Positions 7,065 to 14,525 of a stretch of 33,900 nt of DNA are shown one piece after another (within the stretch, counting starts at the first letter, position 1; every line of letters begins with the position of its first letter). Made by a program: the position numbers and the translations under genes. Source of the DNA: Duganella flavida (lineage in GTDB: Bacteria > Pseudomonadota > Gammaproteobacteria > Burkholderiales > Burkholderiaceae_D); NCBI RefSeq assembly GCF_009857445.1, contig NZ_WWCN01000030.1:1-33900 (forward strand), written 5' to 3'. The notes beneath the pieces were generated by a model. That model saw nothing but the letters and a program-made list of their open reading frames with translations, ran no database searches and was not told where the DNA came from.

Positions 7065-7991
7065 ATGGCGGACCTGTCCCTCTTCTCGAACGAACAAATC
7101 GCAGCGCTGCTGTCGGCGCTGCCGGACCCGGCATTCATCTTGACACGCAGCGGCCGCTACGCCGCTATCTTCGGCGGCACCGATAGCCGCTACTACCACG
7201 ACGGCAGCGGCCTGATCGGAAAGTCCATCGCGGACGTACTGAACGCGGAAAAGGCCGCATGGTTCCAGGCCCAGATCACCATTGCGCTAGCTTCGCGCGG
7301 CCTGCACGTGGTCGAGTACCCGCTGGCCGCAGACGACGTCAAGGGCGTGGGCGACACCGGCCCGATGGAGACCATCTGGTTTGAAGGCCGCGTCCAGCCG
7401 CTGGAATACCAGGTGATGGGCGAAGATGCGGTGCTGTGGGTGGCCAGCAATATCACCGCCAGCAAGAAGCTGGAAGCGCTGCTGCGCATGCAAAGCGAAA
7501 CCGACGCGCTGACCGGCCTCGCCAATCGCCGCAAGCTGATGAATGGCCTGACCGAACATTTCGAGTTATTCGCGCGCTATAAAACGCCGACCTCGGTGCT
7601 GATTTTCGATATCGACCACTTCAAGGGCATCAACGACCAGTACGGCCATTTGGCTGGCGATAAGGCCATCACCACCACCGCCGAGATCTGCCGCTACGAA
7701 TTGCGCGCGGCCGACTTCCCTGCCCGCCTGGGCGGCGATGAATTCGTGGTGCTGATGCCGCACACCGCCAGCGCACACGCGATGACGATTTCGGAACGGC
7801 TACGGATCAAGATTGCGGAAGGCTTGCAGGCACTGGGCACGCTGGGCAGCGGCGCCACCATCAGCGGCGGCCTGAGCGAGATGACGGCGGGCGACACCTC
7901 ATATGAGGAAGTACTGAAACGGGCAGACGATGCGTTGTACCGCGCTAAACGCGACGGTCGCAACCGCATCATCCGCCATGAAGCAGATTAG
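7065..7991 (+). CDS. PAS-GGDEF diguanylate cyclase
   Basis: 308 aa from the ATG at 7065; an upstream GTG at 7005 would add 20 residues, and neither has a convincing ribosome site. The PAS-like sensor (about 5-140) begins LFSNEQIAALLSALPDPAFILTRSG, and its C-terminal strands read VLWVASNITASKK. The cyclase domain opens with SETDALTGLANRR, has FDIDHFKGINDQYGHLAGD and an intact GGDEF at 223-227. An RAAD inhibitory site sits five residues before it, so product inhibition by c-di-GMP is expected. No membrane segment: a cytoplasmic enzyme making c-di-GMP from two GTP. Its stop overlaps the convergent clpB stop by 4 nt. Confidence 0.92.
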   Translation: MADLSLFSNEQIAALLSALPDPAFILTRSGRYAAIFGGTDSRYYHDGSGLIGKSIADVLNAEKAAWFQAQITIALASRGLHVVEYPLAADDVKGVGDTGPMETIWFEGRVQPLEYQVMGEDAVLWVASNITASKKLEALLRMQSETDALTGLANRRKLMNGLTEHFELFARYKTPTSVLIFDIDHFKGINDQYGHLAGDKAITTTAEICRYELRAADFPARLGGDEFVVLMPHTASAHAMTISERLRIKIAEGLQALGTLGSGATISGGLSEMTAGDTSYEEVLKRADDALYRAKRDGRNRIIRHEAD

Positions 7992-10585
7992 CTGAAACTC
8001 AGCGCACCATCCTTGGCTTCAACATGGATGGTGTCCTTCGGTCCGAACGTCCCTTGCAGGATCAGCTTGGACAGCGGATTTTCAATCTGCTGCTGGATCG
8101 CGCGTTTCAGCGGGCGGGCGCCATACACCGGATCGTAGCCCGCCTCGGCAATCTTCTGCAGCGCGGCGTCGGTCACCGTCAGGCCGATATCCATCTTGCC
8201 CAAACGTTTTTCCAGGATCGCCAGCTGGATGCGGGCAATCGCGCCGATGTTCTTCTCGTCCAGGCCGTGGAACACCACAATCTCATCGATCCGGTTGATG
8301 AACTCTGGACGGAAGTGCGAGCGCACCTCGGCCATCACCGCCAGCTTGACCACGCCCGGATCCGAGTCTTCCATCGACTGGATCTTATGCGAACCAAGGT
8401 TCGAGGTCATGATGATGACGGTATTCTTGAAGTCCACCGTGCGGCCCTGCCCGTCCGTCATGCGGCCATCGTCCAGCGCCTGCAGCAGCACATTGAACAC
8501 GTCGGGGTGCGCCTTCTCCACCTCGTCCAGCAGGATCACGCTGTACGGCTTGCGGCGCACGGCTTCGGTCAGGTAGCCGCCCTCATCGTAGCCCACGTAG
8601 CCGGGCGGCGCGCCGATCAAACGGGCCACCGAATGCTTCTCCATGAACTCGCTCATGTCGATGCGGATCAGCGATTCTTCCGTGTCGAACAGGAAGCCGG
8701 CCAATGCCTTGGTCAGCTCGGTCTTGCCGACGCCGGTTGGGCCGAGGAACAGGAACGAACCGTATGGACGATTCGGATCGGCCAGGCCGGCGCGTGAGCG
8801 GCGGATGGCATCAGCCACAGCGCTGATCGCCTCGTCCTGACCAACCACGCGGTCGTGCAGCTTCTCTTCAATGTGCAGCAGCTTCTCGCGCTCGCCCTGC
8901 ATCATGCGCGACACTGGAATACCAGTCGCGCGCGACACCACTTCGGCGATTTCCTCGGCGCCGACTTCGGTACGCAGCAGGCGCTGCTTCGGCGGCGTAT
9001 CCTTTTCCAACGACACGCCTTTGGCCGATGCGGCTTCGGCGAGCTTGAGCTCCGCCTCCAGCTGCGGCAGGCGACCGTACTGCAATTCCGAAACCAGCTG
9101 CCAATTGCTCTCGCGCGTGGCCTGCTCCATCTGCAGCTTGATCTGCTCGATTTCTTCCTTGATGTGGGTACTACCCTGCACCACGGCTTTTTCGGCTTTG
9201 AGGATTTCTTCAAAGTCGTTGAGCTCGCGCGTCAGGCGTACGATTTCCTCGTTGATCAGTTCCAAGCGCTTGCGCGAGCCCTCATCCTTTTCCTTCTTGA
9301 CGGCTTCCTTCTCGATCTTCAATTGGATCAGGCGGCGTTCCAGCTTGTCCATCACCTCCGGCTTGGAGTCGATTTCGATCTTGATTTTGGCGGCGGCTTC
9401 ATCGATCAAATCGATGGCCTTGTCCGGCAAGAAGCGATCAGTAATATAGCGGTGCGACAGTTCAGCCGCAGCGATAATCGCGGCGTCCGAAATCGCGACC
9501 TGGTGGTGCAGCTCGTACTTGTCCTGCAAGCCACGCAAGATGGCGATAGTGGCTTCCACGGTCGGCTCGTCGACCAGGATTTTCTGGAAGCGGCGCTCCA
9601 GCGCAGCATCCTTCTCGATGTATTTGCGATACTCGTCCAGCGTGGTCGCACCGACGCAATGCAGCTCGCCGCGCGCCAGCGCTGGCTTCAGCATATTGCC
9701 CGCATCCATGGCGCCATCGGCCTTGCCGGCGCCGACCATCGTGTGCATCTCATCGATGAAGACGATGGTCTGGCCTTCGTCCATCGCCAGTTCTTTCAGC
9801 ACGGTTTTCAGGCGCTCTTCAAACTCGCCGCGATATTTTGCGCCGGCGATCAGGGCGGCCATGTCCAGCGCCAGCACGCGCTTGCCTTTCAGCGAATCCG
9901 GCACCTCGTTGTTGACGATACGCTGTGCGAGGCCTTCCACGATGGCGGTCTTGCCGACGCCGGGTTCGCCGATCAGCACAGGATTATTTTTGCTGCGGCG
10001 TTGCAGCACCTGGATGGCGCGGCGGATTTCGTCATCGCGGCCGATCACAGGATCCAGCTTGCCCAAACGGGCGCGCTCGGTCAGGTCGAGGGTGTATTTT
10101 TTCAGGGCTTCGCGCTGGCCTTCGGCTTCTTGCGAGTCCACTTTCGCGCCACCGCGCACGGTGTCGATGGCGGCTTCCAGCGATTTGCGGGTCAGGCCGC
10201 TTTCACGGGCCAGCTTGCCGGCCTCCGACTTGTCGTCGGCCAGTGCCAGCAGCACCATTTCGCTGGAAATGAACTGGTCAACGCGCTTCTGTGCCTCTTT
10301 ATCTGCGAGATTCAGTACGCCCACCAGCTCGCGGCTGGCTTGTACATTGCCGTCGGTGCCGGAGACTTTCGGCAGGCGCTCCAGCGCCGCAGTCAGCGCC
10401 TTGGTCAGGCCGCCGACGTTGACGCCGGCCCGCTGCAACAGCGAACGTGCGCTGCCGTCGTCCTGGTTCAACAGGGCCGTCAGCAAGTGTACGGGTTCGA
10501 TGTACTGGTTGTCATTGCCCACGGCCAGACTCTGCGAGTCCGACAGGGCTTCCTGGAGTTTGGTGGTGAGTTTGTCCTGACGCAT
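7988..10585 (-). CDS. clpB: ATP-dependent disaggregase ClpB
   Basis: 865 aa, full length. Domains in order: Clp N-domain (1-145), AAA+ module 1 with Walker A GEPGVGKT at 206-213 and the DEMHTMVG Walker B, the ClpB-specific coiled-coil middle domain (about 405-525, Lys/Glu-rich), AAA+ module 2 with Walker A GPTGVGKT near 615-622 and LLDEVEKAHPD, then the D2-small domain. The hexamer rescues aggregated proteins together with DnaK. No ClpP-docking loop is expected in ClpB. It lies 41 nt after moaE on the same strand, with an inverted repeat next to its ribosome site. No obvious sigma-32 promoter is visible in the short gap, so heat control may lie further upstream or be post-transcriptional. Confidence 0.98.
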   Translation of the reverse strand: MRQDKLTTKLQEALSDSQSLAVGNDNQYIEPVHLLTALLNQDDGSARSLLQRAGVNVGGLTKALTAALERLPKVSGTDGNVQASRELVGVLNLADKEAQKRVDQFISSEMVLLALADDKSEAGKLARESGLTRKSLEAAIDTVRGGAKVDSQEAEGQREALKKYTLDLTERARLGKLDPVIGRDDEIRRAIQVLQRRSKNNPVLIGEPGVGKTAIVEGLAQRIVNNEVPDSLKGKRVLALDMAALIAGAKYRGEFEERLKTVLKELAMDEGQTIVFIDEMHTMVGAGKADGAMDAGNMLKPALARGELHCVGATTLDEYRKYIEKDAALERRFQKILVDEPTVEATIAILRGLQDKYELHHQVAISDAAIIAAAELSHRYITDRFLPDKAIDLIDEAAAKIKIEIDSKPEVMDKLERRLIQLKIEKEAVKKEKDEGSRKRLELINEEIVRLTRELNDFEEILKAEKAVVQGSTHIKEEIEQIKLQMEQATRESNWQLVSELQYGRLPQLEAELKLAEAASAKGVSLEKDTPPKQRLLRTEVGAEEIAEVVSRATGIPVSRMMQGEREKLLHIEEKLHDRVVGQDEAISAVADAIRRSRAGLADPNRPYGSFLFLGPTGVGKTELTKALAGFLFDTEESLIRIDMSEFMEKHSVARLIGAPPGYVGYDEGGYLTEAVRRKPYSVILLDEVEKAHPDVFNVLLQALDDGRMTDGQGRTVDFKNTVIIMTSNLGSHKIQSMEDSDPGVVKLAVMAEVRSHFRPEFINRIDEIVVFHGLDEKNIGAIARIQLAILEKRLGKMDIGLTVTDAALQKIAEAGYDPVYGARPLKRAIQQQIENPLSKLILQGTFGPKDTIHVEAKDGALSFS

Positions 10586-10595
10586 GGTGTTGCTC

Positions 10596-10614
10596 CGATA
10601 AATTTAACTTATCG
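10596..10614 (-). promoter_or_regulatory. clpB: Hairpin overlapping the clpB ribosome binding site
   Basis: In the clpB leader, CGATAA and TTATCG (10596-10601 and 10609-10614) can pair around an AU-rich 7-nt loop. On the mRNA the 3' arm ends at the first G of the GGAG ribosome site, 8 nt before the ATG. A weak A/U-rich stem at this place could limit ribosome access at low temperature. This is inference from position only; the stem is just 6 bp. Confidence 0.35.
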
Positions 10615-10626
10615 CTTACATAGGAG

Positions 10627-11085
10627 CTACTTCCATTTATTCAAGGCCGCGTCATCACTAACGCGGGCGTCGACCCAGCGCGCACCGTCCGGCGTTCGCT
10701 CTTTTTTCCAGAATGGCGCTTCCGTCTTCAGGTAATCGATAATGAACTCGCTGGCGGCGAAAGCCTCGCCCCGGTGGGCTGAGGTGACGGCTACCAGCAC
10801 GATCTGGTCCTTCGGCTTGAGCGAGCCAATACGGTGGATGACCAGCGCGGAGAAGATCGGCCAGCGCTGTTTTGCCTGATCGACAATATTGCTGATCGAT
10901 TGCTCGGTCATGCCCGGATAATGTTCAAGCTCCATTTCCGACACGGAGGCGCCCTCGTTCAGGTCGCGCACCGTGCCGACAAAAGTCACCACGCCGCCAA
11001 CCTTGGGGTGATCGGCGCGCAGCTGTGCAACTTCCGTGGACAGGTCGAAATCCTCGGCCTGGATCCGGACTTCATTCAAACTCAT
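10627..11085 (-). CDS. moaE: Molybdopterin synthase catalytic subunit MoaE
   Basis: 152 aa, typical length. Family marks are VGGVVTFVGTVRDLNEG, ELEHYPGMTE, VIHRIGSLKPKDQIVLVAV, AHRGEAF and the catalytic Lys region KTEAPFWKKE. MoaE, as a heterotetramer with the sulfur carrier MoaD, inserts dithiolene sulfur into cPMP to give molybdopterin. The start is the ATG at 11085, which overlaps the stop of the upstream DUF349 gene (ATGA, 11082-11085); an in-frame extension to 11169 is only the antisense-frame shadow inside that gene. No moaD or moeA is adjacent, which is unusual, since moaE normally follows moaD. clpB follows after 41 nt. Confidence 0.96.
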   Translation of the reverse strand: MSLNEVRIQAEDFDLSTEVAQLRADHPKVGGVVTFVGTVRDLNEGASVSEMELEHYPGMTEQSISNIVDQAKQRWPIFSALVIHRIGSLKPKDQIVLVAVTSAHRGEAFAASEFIIDYLKTEAPFWKKERTPDGARWVDARVSDDAALNKWK

Positions 11086-13610
11086 GCACGCTCCGAAGAG
11101 CCGATGCGGCGGAACAGCTGCTCGATACGGCTGGTAGTGCGGGCGTCGGCCAGCGCCGGCATGGCGCACAGCTGCAAGTAAGCCGCCGAGGCCGATTGCG
11201 GCTTCTGGCCCGATTTCAGGGACGATTGCAGTACTTCCACCTGCATCTTCAAACGCTCGCGCGCGAACTCGGCGCCGCTATCGACACCGGCCACAATTTC
11301 GAGACGCAGCACTTCATCCAGCAGCTTGGCGCGGTTGCGCTCCAGCTCTTGCGCGTAGGCGCTGCGTTTGCCGTCGGTAGCTGCCAGTGCGGCGTTGAAG
11401 CGGCCATTCAGCGCGCGCTCGTAGTCGTTGCCCAGCGACGGCAGCGCCGACCACTTGGCTTGCCAGTCGGCGTTATCGATCGCTTCGCCATTGCTGCCGA
11501 TCGCGCTTTCCAGCGACTGGCACAGGCGCAGCTTGTCGCGCAATGCATTGGCTTGGGCGGCGCCGGCGCGTTTCTTGATGGCGTCAGCCTGCGCCTGTAC
11601 TTTGCCGACAGCGTTGTGGTAGCGCTGGTTGATGCGCGGCTCGGCCGCGCGCGGCACAGTGCCGGTGGCGTGCCATGCAGCGGCGGCGTCTTTCAAGGCC
11701 TTGGCGATGGCGGCCTGCTGCGCCTTGTCTTCGCCGCTGAAAGTGGCTTCTTCCAGTTCCTTGCAGATGGCCTCGCGCGCGTGCAGATGGGCCTTGCGCT
11801 CATGATCGGCAGCGTGGGCGGTTTCCTTGCGCTTGGTGAAGATGGCGTCGCAGGCGGCGCGGAAACGCTGCCACAGCGCTTGCTCGATCTTGCGTTCCAG
11901 CGGCAGCGCCTTGGCTTGTTCTTGCCAGCGCTCCTGCAGGCGGCGCAGCTTGTCCAGCGTGTGGCGGTCGGACGGATCCATCGCTTCGGCTTCGGTAATC
12001 AGCTGCTCGCGCTTGACGGCTTCGATCTTGCGCTGGTCGGACAGCGGGGCCAGCATGCTGGCCAATACCTTGTCGAAGGTTTGGTCCAGCTTGCGTTTCT
12101 CCTTGCGGTCGATGGTGCCGAGACGCCCCCACATCTGGCGCAGGCGCTGGCCGGCGGCGGCGACGTTTTTCAGATCGGCGCCGGTGGCAATGGATGCGGC
12201 CAGCGCTTCGGTTTCAGCGATCAGGATTTGCGCCTTGGCGGCGTTGGCATGGCGTTCGTCGGCCAGATGCTTGAAGTGGGCGGCGGCCGGCGCGTAGGCG
12301 CTGGTGCAGGCGGCGTCGAAACGCTCCCACAGCGATTTCGGCGCGTGGCCGGAGACGGCGTCCAGCTGCTTCCAGCGGTCGCGCATGCTGCCGACTTTTT
12401 TGGCCAGTTCGCTCATCGCCAGCTTTTGGTCTGGCAGTTCTTCCACGGCCTTGACCAGTTCCTCGCGCGAGACGTTGCCGCCCCAGCGGGCCCAGTCGCC
12501 CAGGCGCTTGAGTTCGGCGCGGACGTGGTTCAGGTGTTCGGTTTGTGCGTGGCTAAGGCGGGTTTTGTGCTCGCGCAGCCATTTATCGTGTTCGGCAGCG
12601 ATGTGCAGTTGGCCGTGCTCAAGAGCGGCTTCCAGCGCGTCCAGCGTTTCGAGGAATTTCTTGTCGACCTCTTTCGGCGCAGAGGCAGGCTTGGGTTGCT
12701 TGCGCGGCGCGGCCTCGCCGTCGTCCGCGCGTCCTGCTGGTGCGCTCGCATCGGACAAAGCTGGCGTCGCACCATCGGCGGCGGCCGGCGTTACGGCATG
12801 GCCAGCTGCGCCCGTGGTGGCCGACGCTGCGCGGCCCGCTGCACCGGCGGCAGGCGCTGCGGCAGCATTGACCGGGGCCGGGGCCGGGGCTGGCTTCGGC
12901 GCCACGGTCAGCGCGGCACGGGTTTGTTCCACGGCTAGCGCGAAGTCGCTCAGCAGGTGGCGCGGGAGCGCATTATGCTCTGGCGCTTCCTGGTAGCCGC
13001 TTTGCGCGGCAGCGTGGCGTTCCAGCGCTTGCAGGGCCTCTTCCGCCGGCAAGCCGGCTTCCGGCAGCTTGCGCAACGCCGCCAGCGCATCAATGATCAC
13101 ACGCTGCAAATTCACCTGCGCTTCCAGCCGCGCCGCCAGCGCCGCGCGCGCCGAAGCGTACTCAGTGGCCAGCGATGGCACTTCGGCCACCACCTGCCAC
13201 TGCCGGTCCAGTTCCGCCACAGCGTTCGGCGTCAGCTTTTCATCTTGCAACAGACGTTGCGCCAGATCCAGGCACGCCTGTGCTTTTTGTTGCTCTGCTT
13301 GCTGGTAGCGGATGGCGTCCAGCCGGCCCTGCATCAGCTTGGCGACGCGACGGTCGCTGTTGCGCACCGCCTGCAGCACCTGCTCCAGTGCAGCCTGCGT
13401 GTGCACATGCTCGGCCGCAGCCTGGCGCACGCCGGCAAATTCACTTTCCAGGATCAGGGCGACCGCAGCCGCTTCATTGCCATTCAGGGCGGCGGCGCGC
13501 TGCGCCTGCTCGTCACGGCGACCGGCAGCCGCATCCGGTTCCGGCGCTGCCGCCGGGGATGGCGCAATGGCCGAAGTTTCTGTAGCACGCTTAAAGAGGA
13601 ATTCAAACAT
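11082..13610 (-). CDS. DUF349 repeat protein, 842 aa
   Basis: A large Ala-rich, mostly helical cytoplasmic protein. The N-terminal third (about 40-225) resembles a helical-repeat region; a Pro/Ala linker occupies about 235-310; the C-terminal 500 residues hold several DUF349 units, each about 70 residues with a W-x-x-x-x pattern and LWERFDAAC- or LWQRFRAAC-like helices (SLWERFDAACTSAY, ALWQRFRAACDAIF). DUF349 has no settled biochemical function; charged helices of this kind suggest nucleic-acid or ribosome contact, but that is inference. It heads a minus-strand unit DUF349-moaE-clpB, with a 4-nt ATGA overlap to moaE. Start MFEFLFKR is typical of beta-proteobacterial members. Confidence 0.88.
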   Translation of the reverse strand: MFEFLFKRATETSAIAPSPAAAPEPDAAAGRRDEQAQRAAALNGNEAAAVALILESEFAGVRQAAAEHVHTQAALEQVLQAVRNSDRRVAKLMQGRLDAIRYQQAEQQKAQACLDLAQRLLQDEKLTPNAVAELDRQWQVVAEVPSLATEYASARAALAARLEAQVNLQRVIIDALAALRKLPEAGLPAEEALQALERHAAAQSGYQEAPEHNALPRHLLSDFALAVEQTRAALTVAPKPAPAPAPVNAAAAPAAGAAGRAASATTGAAGHAVTPAAADGATPALSDASAPAGRADDGEAAPRKQPKPASAPKEVDKKFLETLDALEAALEHGQLHIAAEHDKWLREHKTRLSHAQTEHLNHVRAELKRLGDWARWGGNVSREELVKAVEELPDQKLAMSELAKKVGSMRDRWKQLDAVSGHAPKSLWERFDAACTSAYAPAAAHFKHLADERHANAAKAQILIAETEALAASIATGADLKNVAAAGQRLRQMWGRLGTIDRKEKRKLDQTFDKVLASMLAPLSDQRKIEAVKREQLITEAEAMDPSDRHTLDKLRRLQERWQEQAKALPLERKIEQALWQRFRAACDAIFTKRKETAHAADHERKAHLHAREAICKELEEATFSGEDKAQQAAIAKALKDAAAAWHATGTVPRAAEPRINQRYHNAVGKVQAQADAIKKRAGAAQANALRDKLRLCQSLESAIGSNGEAIDNADWQAKWSALPSLGNDYERALNGRFNAALAATDGKRSAYAQELERNRAKLLDEVLRLEIVAGVDSGAEFARERLKMQVEVLQSSLKSGQKPQSASAAYLQLCAMPALADARTTSRIEQLFRRIGSSERA

Positions 13611-13688
13611 GGTGCGCTATGGTGATGGCTAAAACCACCATCATAGCAAAGCAGGAGGAATTTGCCCTACGCATGCGCTACGGGGTGG

Positions 13689-14396
13689 TTATTTCATAAT
13701 GACATCGTCTCGCGCCGACTGCCGCGAGGACCGGCGTACAGGCTGGACTGGCTCGTCGTCCAGTCCAACTATGGGCAGCACTTGCAGGCCCGGAATAGAA
13801 ATCTGACCGTCATCCACGTCCCCGCCCGGCAGCGCGTGGCGGCGCGCCGTCACTTGCGCGGCTTCGGCTGGCGGCAGGCCGGAGCGCTTCATTTCATCCA
13901 AATGCTTATCATGCATCATCAACTGGTTGGCAATTGAGAACCAGGTTTCGCCAGCAATCGCATTGCGTGCCAGCCCGAACAACTCCTGCTCCTCTTTTTC
14001 CAGGCGCTTGAGCAAGGATGCGCAGAAAGTATCGATGCTGTCGCACACTTCGCTGACTTGTTCGTCGCGCACATCGGCCAGGGCGCCCAGCTTGTCTTGC
14101 AGCAAGCGGATCGACGTCAACGCGTTCTGGTTTAAACGATTGAGTTCGTCCAACAGATGATCGGCGCGCTCGGTGGCGTCACGCAGCGCCGGGATCAGAT
14201 ACATCTCGGTCTTGCGCCAGTGACAGGCTTGATACAGGGTATTCAGGTTTTCGCACGCGTATTCCAGCTGCGACAGAGTCATGCGGTTCTGCTGCATGAG
14301 CGTGCTGCGCATATACTTCTGGAACGATAGCAGGCTCAGACGAACACTGGCTTGTTCGACAGACAGAGCTACCAAAGTATATGTGGCGGTTAACAT
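13689..14396 (-). CDS. Uncharacterised helical protein, weakly hemerythrin-like
   Basis: 235 aa from the ATG at 14396, chosen because GGGAG precedes it by 8 nt; an in-frame ATG at 14474 has none. I do not recognise a named family with certainty. Residues 1-170 are predicted all-helical, with His and Glu spaced as in HHE/hemerythrin bundles (CHWRKTEMYLIPALRDA, RADHLLDEL, RLEKEEQELFGLARNAI, MMHDKHLDE), but not every canonical iron ligand can be matched, so metal binding is doubtful. The C-terminal ~60 residues are low-complexity and Arg/Pro/Asp-rich, probably disordered. It lies between the PatZ-like gene and the DUF349 gene, all minus strand; the 129-nt gap upstream is AT-rich and likely carries its own promoter. 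Confidence 0.7.
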   Translation of the reverse strand: MLTATYTLVALSVEQASVRLSLLSFQKYMRSTLMQQNRMTLSQLEYACENLNTLYQACHWRKTEMYLIPALRDATERADHLLDELNRLNQNALTSIRLLQDKLGALADVRDEQVSEVCDSIDTFCASLLKRLEKEEQELFGLARNAIAGETWFSIANQLMMHDKHLDEMKRSGLPPAEAAQVTARRHALPGGDVDDGQISIPGLQVLPIVGLDDEPVQPVRRSSRQSARDDVIMK

Positions 14397-14525
14397 TCTT
14401 CTGACTCCCAAGGCTTGTATGGTGGAAGTAAAAGTGTAAATATTCCCGACAGTGCGCGCTTTGACGTAGCACAAACTCGCCCTAGCGCCGATATACCCAA
14501 ATATATATCAAGCTTTATACAAATG

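Noticed and set aside
8855..10735. 626-codon plus-strand open frame opposite clpB
   Set aside because: It is antisense to a firmly identified gene; long opposite-strand frames are expected from high GC and few stops, and its Phe/Leu/Gln-rich translation matches no domain.
11025..12938. 637-codon plus-strand frame opposite the DUF349 gene
   Set aside because: Antisense shadow; codon pattern follows the minus-strand gene.
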